Assembly (NCBI GenBank): GCA_946902875.1
Contig: OX336342.1
Coordinates: forward strand, 16,733,523-16,797,522
Direction: 5' to 3'
DNA: 64,000 nt
DNA from: Nematopogon swammerdamellus
Lineage: Eukaryota; Arthropoda; Insecta; Lepidoptera; Adelidae
Of this stretch, positions 45,688 through 56,351 are shown one piece after another (position 1 is the first letter of the stretch; the number at the start of each line of letters is the position of its first letter). A program made the translations under genes and the position numbers. The notes beneath the pieces are model-generated. The model did no database searches. It was not told the DNA's origin and was given only the letters and a program-made list of their open reading frames with translations.

Positions 45688-46600
45688 CTAGTTTTTACCC
45701 GCAGCTACGCTCGCGGTAAAGTCGGTTTAATAGCAAATCCGACTTAAACGCAAATATGATAAACGATCGCTTCTTTTGTATTCTCTCTCTCTCTCTCTCT
45801 CTCTCCCTCCTTGGACCCTTTCTCCCTCCCTCTCTCTCTAACTCTCTCGCTTCCCTTCCCTCCCCGCCCCTTGCTCTTCTCCGTCCCCCTCTTTCCCCTT
45901 CTCTTTATCCTCGCTATCTGCCTACTTCTCTCCCTAATTCCCTCCTTTCCATCTCCCTTTTCCCTCGCTCTCCCTTAATCCCCCTCTTTCCCCCATACCT
46001 ACTCCCTCTGTCCCCCCTTGCTCCTATCATCTTCCCCTCCCACCTCCTTCCTACCTCTCACTGTTTCCCCCTCCTCCCTCTTCCTTACCCTCTTCCTCCG
46101 CCCTCCCTCCTCCCTTACCTCACTCGCTTCTCACTTCCTATCTCCCCTCTCCTCCAATCTACCCCTCCCTTCTCCCTTCCTCCCTCCGCCACTTCTATCC
46201 CTCCTTATCTCAGCCCTCGTTCAACCATCTCTACCCCGCCGCTTCCCCTCCCTCCCTCACAATCCCCCCTCGTTCATCGCCCCTCTCCTCACCTCCCCCT
46301 CCCCCATTTCCCACCCATCTTACACACCTACCTTCCCCCCTCCCTTCCCGCCACTCCTACCGTCCTCCGTCCCTCCCTCCCCTTTCATATCTCCCTCACC
46401 CTCCCGGTCCCTCCCCACCCCACACCTCTTCGTCCCCCGCCTTCATTGTCCCTCCCCTTCATCCTCACCCCTCTCCCTCAAACCACGCCCCTCCTGCTCC
46501 AGCCCCTCCCCCTTCACCCATCCCCCTTCACCCTTACTCCTTCATATCCCTAACATAATTGCATCCCCTATTTCGCCCCCTTCCGTTTTCTTTTCGACAA
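45688..46600 (+). repeat. Polypyrimidine tract beside a Helitron-like end
   Basis: Begins actagtttttacccgcagct and acgctcgcggtaaag (complement of a ...gcgagc...CTAGT end), then tttaatagcaaatccgactt and aacgcaaatatgataaacga. From 45781 to about 46550 it is almost only C and T, starting as (ct)n and becoming irregular C-rich. The 265- and 222-codon Pro/Ser/Leu frames here are composition artefacts. Confidence 0.85.
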
Positions 46601-46679
46601 AAGGTAGTCCCCAGGATGCAATCTATCTTCTTTCCAAAATTGTATCTAAATATGTATCTACCAAACCAACAACCATTCG

Positions 46680-46800
46680 ACACTAAAGTACGTTCATACT
46701 ATACTTTCCTATAATTTATTTGATACTGCTCAGTCCTAAGGCTATTTCGCATTATGGTATATAGCATATAGTGTGCTTCAAGAGCTATCTTTACATTGGC
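46680..46800 (+). repeat. Interspersed repeat, directly repeated at 49535-49650
   Basis: cattcgacactaaagtacgt, gcattatggtatatagcata and gagctatctttaca match 49535-49650 in the same orientation. The text gtatatagcctatag belongs to a repeat common in Lepidoptera as I recall. The pair brackets the 2.5-kb element 46956-49458 but not at its ends. Confidence 0.7.
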
Positions 46801-47256
46801 GCAAACCACATCAAAATCTGTTCCGGTGGTTCGGAGTTTACCTCAAACATGCATACATACATACATGCATACATACAGACAGACGTTCCCTTTTATAGTA
46901 GTAGAAAAGAAGAAGATCTACTCTATTCTTCTAGATTTATTCTATGTATCTTAACGATCTCGTGGTGTTCTGACCCATTCTCACGACCCACTGTAAAAAA
47001 AAATAATGTTTATTCTTTCGACCCAATGACATTTTATTTTAAGGAACTTTCTGACCCACTTACCATAAAACACAGATACCTACAGTAAGTGAACTTCCTT
47101 TGTAGCAATAAGTGTACAGAAACTTGAATGTATTTATTTAACTTAGCAAATATTTAAATACAAAGAGTCACGTACAACAATAAGTAGCGTTCATTTAAAT
47201 AAAGCATATTGTCAAATAGTTTATTGTCTTTCATTATTTGTTTTATTTATCAAATA

Positions 47257-48176
47257 CATTCTGTCAAAAAAGTACCGGGAATTGACAATTTAATTCTAAT
47301 TCCAAATTCAATTCAAATAATTATTTTTGTCGCTAAGTTGGCACAACTGTTTTCTATATTGGCGCGGAGTTTGAGCCCCATCTGTCATTTAGTTTGTTTA
47401 CAGTGCTCGATTTTGTTAGTACATCTCAAGTGTGTTTTGCGATTTTTATAATGGATAAAAATATCGAACAAAGAGTTTGTCTCAGATTTTGCATCGCAAA
47501 TGGAATTTCGTGTTCCGAGTCGCTGAAAATGTTACAGAAAGCTTACGGTGAATCGACTTTATCAAAAACACGTGTACATGAGTGGTACAGTGCATTCAAA
47601 AGGGGTCGAGATGTGGTGGAAGATTTGCCTCGCTCTGGTCGGCCATCAACGTCTTCAACTGAAGTTAATATAGCTAAAGTGAAGGAAATGGTGACTGAAA
47701 ATCCTCATTCAAGTTTGAGAGAGATAGCCGCTCAACTTTCTGTGTCTCACGAATCGATTCGTACCATTTTAAACGATCGCTTGGGCATGAAAGACGTTGC
47801 GGCTCGAGATTTGAATTTTCTTCAAAAACTCAATCGCTTAAGGCCATCATTGTGAACGAATTTTTGGCCAAAAACTCAACAAATACCATCGAACAACCAC
47901 CGTATTCACCGGATATGGCTCTGGCCGGCATTTTTCTGTTTCCAAAGCCCAAATTACCACTTCGAGGCACCCGTTTTCACTCTATAAAAGACAGAAAAGA
48001 GAATTCGCGGTGAGAACTGAAGTCGATTCCGGAAAATGCATTTAAAAAATGTTTTGATTGTTTGATTATTCGTTGACGTAAGTGTATTATTTCGGAAGTG
48101 GCCTAATTTGAAGGCGATAGCATCAATTTGGAAGAATAATTATTATTTGTGTATTCCCGGTACTTTCTTGACAGAG
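47257..48176 (+). mobile_element. Mariner-family transposon, internally deleted
   Basis: Terminal inverted repeats ctgtcaaaaaagtaccggga (47261) and, inverted, ctgtcaagaaagtaccggg (to 48174), with TA at 47255-47256 and 48177-48178. Total ~920 bp against about 1.3 kb for intact mariners. Confidence 0.92.
47451..47855 (+). pseudogene. Mariner transposase remnant
   Basis: From ATG at 47451 the frame gives 134 residues: the N-terminal paired-like DNA-binding region (FCIANGISCSESLKMLQKAYG, given in parts: FCIANGISCSESL and MLQKAYG), the linker GRPSTSSTEVN and the second helix-turn-helix SLREIAAQLSVSHESIR, to NFLQKLN, then an early stop. The next ~300 bp continue in other frames with the PPYSPD motif, the third catalytic Asp, and the C-terminal CIIS. 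The segment with the first two catalytic Asp (about 380 bp) is deleted, so it cannot encode an active enzyme. It could still bind DNA if translated. The sequence type is close to mori/vertumnana-like mariners as I recall them. Confidence 0.93.
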
Positions 48177-48477
48177 TAGTACAACTAATAATTTGAAATT
48201 AACAAAACATAGAAGTATTTTTTACTTTTTTATTCGCATCTATAAAATTAAAAAGAAAGGAAACAAACGGAATGTTTTAAATGGAATAATTGGCTAGAAT
48301 TTCTAAGTTTGTAAAAAATATAATATAAAATATATAAAATAAAATATGACCAAATTGTTCAGAAAAAATGTGACATGAAGTTATTTTTCATAATATCGAA
48401 TAGAAAATGGCCAGTTACCAGTTACCTATCTGTAGCTATGAGATAATAAAACTTAAACTTTATTAAAAAAATATTTA

Positions 48478-48611
48478 GTTTATTATGAACTATGTATCTA
48501 AATAGAAGTATTATATACTGGTGTTGTATGTTTACTGTGCTGAATTTTCAGCACAGTAAACATACAACACCAGTATAAATACTTCTATTTGGATACATCG
48601 TTCAAATAAAC
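48478..48611. repeat. 134-bp palindrome
   Basis: Arms of about 65 bp meet at ctgaattttcag. The central 30 bp of each arm (ggtgttgtatgtttactgtg) are perfect, and the outer part has a few mismatches and a small indel. Lies inside the element 46956-49458. Confidence 0.88.
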
Positions 48612-49045
48612 CGTTCCTTCCACTCTGCACTACCAAGCTGCACTACCAGTAGTGCTGTTTGGAATTTTTTTTCCCATCTGCTGTACTACCAGCTGCGAAA
48701 CCGGTAGTCTCGTTTGGAATTATTTCTTCCCGTTTGCACTACAGAGTAGTAGTGCACAATGGAATTTTAAAGAGCCTTACTTTTTCATTCCCAACTGCAC
48801 TACCAAAATATTGTGTATACTAATCTTTGGTGCTATGTTTTTTTCCAGAGTGTATATCAGATTAAACAACACAACAACAAAAAACAAAAAAAATTCTAAT
48901 ACTTTATTTTCAGAAAAACATAAATATAACATAATTAATAAATCTATTTAGTTGCATGTCATTATTATTATTTATGTTTTATTGTTTATTTTTATACTAT
49001 TTAAAAGAAAAAAATCTCTCATTTAATTTTCCGCACTACCCATAT

Positions 49046-49098
49046 ATGTCCAGCAGTGGACGCTTACACGCTGACTGACTGACTGACTGACTGACTAC
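49046..49098 (+). mobile_element. 3' tip of an RTE LINE
   Basis: tgtccagcagtggacgctta and cacgctgactgactgactga match the complement of the 3' end of the RTE copy at 41451-41490. Confidence 0.85.
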
Positions 49099-49194
49099 CC
49101 ATCTACCCTACTCACAATCTCAGGCATGACTGGCAGATATGCCTGTAAGCTTTAAGTCTGCCTTTTGTTATTTTTTGTGCAATAAAGTATTCAA
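49099..49194 (+). mobile_element. LINE 3' untranslated fragment
   Basis: ggcatgactggcagatatgc, ctgtaagctttaagtctgcc and tttttgtgcaataaagtatt: a 3' region I recall from lepidopteran LINEs, ending in the gcaataaagtatt tip. Confidence 0.6.
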
Positions 49195-49659
49195 ATGGTC
49201 AGAATACAGTCACCGTAATTAAAGTGGAAACCCGAAAAACTACTTGGTAAGACTACTGGGAATGGGAATGGTTGTAAAGTACCAGGGCAGCAGAAATTGA
49301 AAGGAGGTTTGCAAATTGCCACAAAGGAAGTTCACTTACTGTATCTGTGTTTTATGGTTAGTGGGTCAGAAAGTTCCTTAAAATAAAATGTCATTGGGTC
49401 AGAAGAATAATTTTTTTTTTAAATGGGTCCTGAGAATGAGTCAGAACACCACGAGATCATCTTAACATCGCTACTACGAAAAGCAACTATCTTTACCAAC
49501 GCAATAGAACTGTTAATGCCATCTATTATTACCATTCGACACTAAATTCCGTTCATGCTATACTTTATTTGATACTGCTTAACCCTGAAGCTATTTAGCG
49601 TGATGGTATATAGCCTATAGTGAGCCTGAAGAACTACTCTTTACATAATTTGGTGTTCA

Positions 49660-50374
49660 ATAAAGAATATAATATATTCATATTTAAAAAATTGAATATA
49701 ATTTACTTGCTTTTTCATTCTGAAATGTCAATGTTGAAAAATAGACAAAAATTGTCAAAAATAAAAAATAAAAAATTATAATTCTCAATTTTCAAGTATA
49801 TGCATACACGAAAACCATTTTAACTAATCACACTGCAAGATAAAGACGACTGGTAACTTGCGTAATGGAAAATGAAGAAAAATTCGCACTCTCGCTGAAA
49901 ATCGGGGACTATACTGAAGCGATTGAAAAGACATTTCCAATGTCAAAACGTTATGTCTGAATATGCAGTCTGGTAATAGTATATATGTTAATTCTTTTTC
50001 ACAATTTCGGCAAAAATATTTCATAGGACCAAGAATTATGTAACATTCGAAAACAATTTGTCTTTGAAAAAATACTATAGAAACAAGAAAACAGGTAAGT
50101 ACCTACTTGGAAAGAAACAAGATTGTTGTACCTACACGAAACAACCCCGGAAAAATCTGAGAAAAAGGAAATTGATATGTTGAACAGCGTCACAATCTGA
50201 CGTGAAAACAACATGTTTTCTCTGTATATAAATACCTACAATATACTGCGAACATTATGAGCAAAAATAATTTTTGTCGCCCATGAATGTTTTGTGGACA
50301 ACACGAAAGTCAGAATGGTCATTGTACGAATTATATATTTGATTAAAATATATACTTAGTGTGTAGTTATTTCC
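49660..50374. other. Unassigned AT-rich stretch
   Basis: Minus-strand frames at 49824-50024 and 49999-50214 are A/T-driven and have no motif. Confidence 0.3.
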
Positions 50375-50637
50375 ATTTTTTTTTATAACGAAACAGAAAC
50401 AGTTGGCTACATCACCTAAAACATCCGTTATGTCAGCAACACCTTGATGAACTATTTGCCATGTCAGTGCTTCCCTTCATTCGTGCCGGCTACTGAACTG
50501 TACGGAAAACACGAACTGTTTACATAGCCGTTTCGACCCACTTTATTCATTTAGCGGTGGTACCAACCCGGGCGGGTTAAATCCTAACACCTAGTAAGGT
50601 AAGAAATAAAGGCACCTACAGTTTTACGTGGAATCCT
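50375..50637 (-). mobile_element. SINE with 5S/tRNA-like head, truncated in the head
   Basis: T-rich start, body with gtcagtgcttcccttcattc and gtaccaacccgggcgggtta, then cctacagttttacgtggaatcc (given as cctacagttttacgtggaat), where it stops before the 5S-like part. Confidence 0.9.
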
Positions 50638-51304
50638 TACTTTCTTCCACCATACTCACCATTTCGTATAATTTAGCACAAAATATTTTTTTTAATTAAT
50701 GATGAATTTCTAAATACCTCATTTTGAACTCCGGCGGCGTTTAGAAATTGCCGCTTACGATAAGTATGAGGAAAAGGGACGCTATGTTACCAGCTTGGGA
50801 ATCTAAAATTATGCTTGCTGATGTTTTAAATTAGATTTTCATTCGACATGTAACCATAAACAAACAACCTGGAAAGATATCTTGAACAAACTCGTATAAT
50901 AACATAAAGGTACTTGACCGGTTTTCTGACCATCCAAGTCGACACACACAGAATCGTTTCACGATTGCGGTGAAAAGTACACAAATTCCAGTACAAACCC
51001 GATTCAATTCTAAAATCGTTTCGGGCGATAATTAGGGATTGAGCCCCAAAATCCTGCGCAGTGTTTACACGCAGCTCCATTGATGTCCGAACGGGATTTT
51101 GGGACTGTCCCTTGGATATGTTGGAAAATATTAAGTGACGCGATCACAGGGTCCAGATCCTGGACATCCGGTGGACGTCCTCTCTTCGTAGCTCTTAATT
51201 GTTAATCGAGAGAGCTGCTTTGATTATCCAGCCGACCGCGATGGGACGTGGAAAATATTGGGAACGTAAAGTTGACTGAAAATTAATTTACCGGGCATAA
51301 ATAA
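50638..51304. other. Unassigned
   Basis: An open minus frame at 50826-51080 (84 codons) has no recognised motif. ggtccagatcctggacatcc near 51150 is a small hairpin. Confidence 0.3.
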
Positions 51305-51430
51305 AAGTACCTGGCCGACCAAGCTTCGTTCGGCGTCTACACGGATCTAGATAAACTTGAAAAAAATATTTTACATCATGTTACAAAATTCATCCAAATC
51401 GTTAGAGCCGTTTCCGAGAAACTAAGCATA
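51305..51430 (-). repeat. Repeat with gttcggcgtctac end
   Basis: Inverted counterpart of 36291-36425: gtacctggccgaccaagctt, cgttcggcgtctac, agataaacttgaa, catccaaatcgttagagccg and tttccgagaaac. Confidence 0.7.
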
Positions 51431-51696
51431 TATATATTATACAAGTTTACCTCACAATAGAATATAACTCTAGAAAATATCAATAGAAAACGACAATACT
51501 TATAAAATGACGCGATTTTGTTTAAAAACAACAAAAAACGTGTTTGTTCACTCACATTATGGTACAAAATTAACAAAACATTGTTTGTTTTGAGATAATA
51601 CAAATTTAAAACAACGTACGAGTATGTCGATACCTGAGTTCTAGAGGGCAACATTTCCAAAAAGTTTTTCAGAGATATTGACGTTTTTATTATTTT

Positions 51697-53213
51697 TAGG
51701 GTTCCGTACCTCAAAGGAGGAAAAAACGGAACCATTATAGGATCACTTTGTTGTCCGTCTGTCTGTCTGTCTGTCAAGACCTTTTTTCTCAGGAACGGGT
51801 AGACGTATCAAGTTGAAATTAATATCAAATACTAAGGTCTACGAAACCTTTGAGGTGTAGAAAATGCAAGCTTCTAGTTCAACGGAATCACTAGATACGC
51901 CCATTTAAGTCACATATTTTGCTACCGGCAAATCAAATCAAAACCTATAGAGTACTTCCCGTTAACCTAGAATCATGAAATTTGGTAAGAAGCAAGGTCT
52001 CACAGCACAAGTAAAGGAAAAAAATCTAAAATTGTAAATTCATAGTTATGTGGCATTAAAAAAATTGTTTGTTTGTTTTCTATGTCAAGGTCCCTTTTTC
52101 TCAGGAACGGATCAAGATAACAAATTGAAATTAATACGAAATACTAAGATCTACGATCTCTTTAAGGTGTAGAATACTAAAGCTTCTAAATCAACGCAAT
52201 CAAAAGATACGGCCATCTATGTCATATTTCATACTCGCAAACTCACTCAAAACAAATCAAAACCTATAGGGTATTTCCCGTTAACATAGAATCATAAAAT
52301 TTTGTAAAAAGCAAGGTCTTATAGCACAAGTAAAGGAAAAAATCCGAAAATTGTAAAATTGTAGTTACTTATTGACATTAAAAAAAAAAATATTGTTTTG
52401 TATGTCAAGGACCCCTTTTCTCAGGAACGGATCAAGATAACAAATTGAAATTAATATGAAATACTAAGAGCTACGATCTCTTTACGGTATAGAAAATGCA
52501 AGCTTCTAAATCAACGCAATCAAAAGATACGGCCATCTATGTCAGGTTTCATACTCGCAAACTCACTCCAAACAAATCAAAACCTATAGGGTATTTCCCG
52601 TCAACCTAGAATCATAAAATTTGGTAATAAGCAAGGTCTCATAGCACACGTAAAGGAAAAAATCCTAAAATTGTAAACTTGTAGTTATGATATTAAAAAA
52701 AATTTGATTGTTTTGTGTGTCAAGTCAAGACCCTTTTTCTCAGCAACGAGTCAAGATATCAAGTTGAAATTAATATGGCATACTAACGTCTGCGATCCCT
52801 TCGAGTTAAATAAAATGAAAGCTTCTAAATGAATATAATCAAAACATACGGCTATTTATGGCAAATTTTAATACTTGCAAACTCATTCAAATGAAATCAA
52901 AACCTATAGGGTACTTACGTTGACCTGGAGTAATGAAATTTGGCAAGAAGCATGGTCTCACATCACAAGTAAAGAAAAAATCCGAAAATTTTAGATATTA
53001 TGTCGTTATGTCGTAGTCATAATATAAGAAATATATTTTTGTATAACTTCACGAATGCCGCACAGTCAAACCATTGCTGTAGTGTTTATTTAGACGTTCG
53101 TGATTTTCCAAAACAATTGTTTTTGTACATACCTACATAATACAAATATATTGAGTGATGCTGATGATACGGAACCCTCGGTGCGCGAGCCCAACTCGCA
53201 CTTGCCGACTTTT
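51697..53213. repeat. gggttccgta family element with four internal ~315-bp units
   Basis: Begins gggttccgtacctcaaagga, a (gtct)n run at 51757-51774, and ends atacggaaccctcggtgcgc, gagcccaactcgcacttgcc. Inside, units starting gtcaag...cctttttctcag lie at about 51772, 52084, 52403 and 52720. Each has aacctatag...tacttcc-type text and acaagtaaaggaaaaa. Non-coding. Confidence 0.85.
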
Positions 53214-53313
53214 TTTACAAGTTATGCATTTATTTTTTATCTTTTGCATGGTTACTTCCATTATATTGAGTGTTATTAGACTATAATCTATCTAGCTTTT
53301 ACAAAGAAGGGTA

Positions 53314-54509
53314 CAGGGAAGAAACGTGAGTTGTCACTTTTTTCCTAAAATGAGTTTTTGATGCCAGTTTGTTCAGAATTCCAAACTCTATAGAACGCAC
53401 TTATCGAACCGGGTAAAAACGTACGATGTCACCATCTTTTTGGCATTTAATCCTAGTTCGTGCAGGGAAGAAAAACAATATAGTAATCAAAAACTGCTCA
53501 AGAACCAAACGATGTTAGATGTAACCGGGAAAAAACGTGTTTTGTCTTAGCATCCATAGACGCGTTTTTCAACATTTTCACACTTGACATCTCTCACTGC
53601 CATTTAACCGGCTAGAACTCGTTGGAGCTGAGTTCCCCTGTGTTTTCTTTAAAAGCTGAAGATTGAAGCCGATGTGAAAAGTCACCGAGAAGAGTAGAAG
53701 AAGGCAACGGATTCGGCGCACGCACCGCATGCACGGAAAGAGCGAAGTGCGCAAGGATTGACTATAAAAATAAATTTTACTTTTGCACATCAGCTTATAT
53801 AGAGGTAAATATTAATGTTTATTATTAATTGAATTGTTAGAAATCTAATTAATACGTGTATAGAGTAAAAGTTGCCCCTCAGTTTGTTCAAACAGTCGGA
53901 ATCAGCACAGAGAAATCCATAACCAAAATTAAGTATTACGAATTTGTTTGTTACAGGTTGATAGACATCTAGCTGCGAAGGCGGCGCTTTCTGATAAATC
54001 ATGGGCGATATCTTTTCTGAAGAACAAGAGGATCGACGATTGTAGACTAAAAATAAAAAAAGGAAGAAAATGGGCTCGTTTCAGAAGTACCTATCTAAAC
54101 AAATTAAACTGCAGTCGCACGAAACTATTGAAATGTGCAACTGCAATCGACAGAAATGTTTTTACAGACTGATGATTTCTGTTTTAATTTGTAATAAACA
54201 TTTTGATTTATAAAAATTGGTTGTTTATTTCCGTTTTTATCAGAACTAAACTAAGTTCTTAACTTTTTCAGAGCAACATATCACGTTTCTTCCCTGTTAA
54301 AAATTGGTTTCTGTCGATTTTTATTTAATTTCTAGAAAACTGCTCAACTAAAACGTAATGTCTTTAGATATATGGAATAAGGGATGATTGTTTCATTTAT
54401 TATGGCTAAGAGTTAAAAAAATATTCTTTATTTATTAAGATCACCTTCAAAAATTAAAAATCGCCTCCTGTAAAAGTATCCTTTAGTGATAACTCACGTT
54501 TCTTTCCTG
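53314..54509. mobile_element. Unclassified element with TA flanks and repeated subterminal motifs
   Basis: Ends cagggaagaaacgtgagtt and the complement of caggaaagaaacgtgagtt, with TA at 53312-53313 and 54510-54511. Related motifs lie inside at 53408 (accgggtaaaaacgtacgat), 53463, 53524 (accgggaaaaaacgtg) and inverted at 54274-54298. It contains the candidate exon at 53957-54172. Confidence 0.6.
53957..54172 (+). pseudogene. Candidate terminal exon inside the TA-flanked element
   Basis: Preceded by a good acceptor (ttgtttgttacag) and open for 71 codons with no Met: VDRHLAAKAALSDKSWAISF, then a very basic LKNKRIDDCRLKIKKGRKWA, ending AIDRNVFTD and a stop. AATAAA follows at 54193. The basic middle would suit a DNA- or RNA-binding tail. 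I do not recognise the family. Either the last exon of an element-borne gene or chance. Confidence 0.3.
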
Positions 54510-54629
54510 TAGCCTTCAAGTGCTGATAATTTTAATGTGCATCATTAAAAAAAAAAAAAAATATATATAACATGATGAAAGTATACATGTTTCCCTTTTT
54601 AATTTAAATTAATTTCATCACTTTTCCAA

Positions 54630-54770
54630 TTTTGTATGAAAAACGAAGAGGGGAGGTAAGGGGGCGGGAGGGAAGTGGGAGAAGGGGGCGGGTGGTCAAG
54701 ATATGTCGACCCCCCCACCCCCCTTTACCGGGGTGAAGTGGGAGGGGAGTTAAGGATGTTTTAGTTTTGT
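54630..54770. repeat. G-rich / C-rich low-complexity patch
   Basis: aggggaggtaagggggcggg, agtgggagaagggggcgggt then cccccccacccccctttacc. Purine-rich changes to pyrimidine-rich at about 54706, making a potential long G/C hairpin. Confidence 0.7.
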
Positions 54771-54893
54771 ATGAAATTTTTTTTTTAAAGAAAAATAGAA
54801 GATGGGTCGCTGCGCTCCGCATCTTTTATATAAATTAACCCTAACCTAATGTTGAGGCGGCCCATGTCGGTTTTGTATACAGTGTGTATTTGA

Positions 54894-55130
54894 ATTAACT
54901 GCGTTCCTTTTAGGGGGTTGTTCTGTATCTTAAACTGAGCAACTTTTGTTATACAACTATTGGAATTTCCAAAAAAAAAAATCACGTTGCCCATACATTT
55001 GGAGGTTAGGTCTGCCCTTAAATGTATGGAGTGGAGAAAGTGAATTTTTTTTTCCAATTTCCAAAAGCTGTACAACAAAAGTTACTCAGTTTAGGATACA
55101 GAACAACCCCCTGAAAGGAACGCAGTTAAT
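54894..55130. repeat. 237-bp inverted repeat
   Basis: attaactgcgttcctttt and ggggttgttctgtatct on the left are mirrored by gatacagaacaaccccctga and aggaacgcagttaat on the right; arms of roughly 100 bp meet around gaggttaggtctgccc. Just outside lies ccctaacctaatgttgaggc, shared with 12271-12300. Confidence 0.8.
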
Positions 55131-55861
55131 TACCCTAACCTAATCCAACTATTCCAAGTCCTGGGTGGTACCTTGTCACATGAAGTATTAGTAGGTAAAC
55201 GTATGTGTTCAGCAAGCGAGTGAGTGTGACAAAGTTCTATAAACATGTTGCTATTTTGAATTAATCTTTTCAATGTAGTTTTAATTCAAAAGGGCAACAT
55301 ATGAGATGATGCTCTATTGAACTAGTTTTTTGTGAAATATTTGTAAGATCTAAAGGCAATTTCTCAGTTGTTTCCTTCTTGAACTTATAGAATAACCTTT
55401 TTAAAAGTTTTTGCATTCATAGCTCCAAACTATAAAAAATCGATTTGTTGCCCTCTAGAACTCAGGTATCGATGTGAACACATCACGTATACCTACCGCT
55501 AGCTGTTATGCCACACCGAGCAACTTTGACAACTTATTAGCTACAAAGAGATCGATAGATGATCGAGAGCTACTTAAAGCGAAGTACGCAGTTGGTATAT
55601 TTATATCGAAATGGCTCGAAGAAGCTCTTCTAGGGACAGCCCTTGAAAGAGCCACTGCCTTTGCAGTACGATAAGAGACGTGGACTAATGGGCGCCAAAG
55701 GACCTTGATTCCGATTTACCGCTTCCGGTAGAGGTTGAGGAAGCTTCACGAGCGTATTGGTAGAAAATAAAATTGTAACCTCAACAAAAGAGAGGGCAAT
55801 TTTGGATAATTAAATTAATTGTGCTTTTTTTGGTTTATATATTTCCCAATCTTTATCGATA
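55131..55861. other. Unassigned
   Basis: A plus frame at 55474-55674 (SIDDRELLKAKYAVGIFISK) is somewhat protein-like but unrecognised; its start and exon borders are unsupported. The phrase ccctctagaactcaggtatc at 55450 repeats (inverted) text at 51640, so part of this belongs to an interspersed repeat. Confidence 0.3.
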
Positions 55862-56222
55862 CTAACACAGTTGGCTACATCCAACTATAGCACCCGTCGC
55901 GATGTCAGCCCATAATACCTTAGTGAACAAGGTGCCATGTTGGAGCTACTCTTAGGTCGCGCCGGCTACACTGAACTGGACGGAAAACGTGTTACTATCA
56001 TAGCAGTGTGGATAGGTGGATACCCCGGATGGGTTAAACCCTGCCACCTAGTAAGGTAAGAATCCTTTCTTAAGGAACCTATAGTTTTATATGGAATTCG
56101 AACCTCGGCCAGTTTCAACGGCAGAACGGCCACCCATTCAAGTTTTGATTGTGCCTAGGTGTGCTTAAGATCACGGACGGCGGTCGATCGATCGCACCAC
56201 TGAGCTACCGAGGAGGCTGACG
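55862..56222 (-). mobile_element. Diverged SINE with 5S/tRNA-like head
   Basis: acacagttggctacatccaa, gtgaacaaggtgccatgttg, ggctacactgaactggacgg, then head complement ggccacccattcaagttttg and gagctaccgaggaggctgac. Older than 18430-18831. Confidence 0.88.
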
Positions 56223-56351
56223 AACTTCTTGTATTGATGTGATGTGTCGTGGATCTAACTTCAAACTCACGTACATCTTCCTATTGACATACCTATGTCT
56301 TAATAAAGAAAATAGTAGGTATTATGTAGAAATAAACAAAGGGAGACAATT

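Larger units (their letters stand above)
46956..49458. mobile_element. 2.5-kb element with ~145-bp terminal inverted repeats and 8-bp target duplication
   Basis: Left end gatctcgtggtgttctgacc (46956 to about 47103) is mirrored at about 49313-49458 with a few differences and one 4-base indel (atac). Perfect direct repeats atcttaac lie at 46948-46955 and 49459-49466. The interior holds an inserted, internally deleted mariner, a 134-bp palindrome, repeated gcactacc motifs and two LINE 3' fragments. No transposase of its own is visible. The 8-bp duplication points to hAT or a related superfamily, but the ends do not start CA. Confidence 0.87.

Noticed and set aside
45756..46686. Open frames of 265 and 222 codons, Pro/Ser/Leu-rich
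   Set aside because: They read a polypyrimidine tract, where stops cannot easily occur. No domain or codon bias.
46680..49650. The direct repeats at 46680-46800 and 49535-49650 as long terminal repeats of one retroelement
   Set aside because: They match a common dispersed repeat, lack TG...CA ends, and the true element limits are the inverted repeats with the atcttaac duplication.
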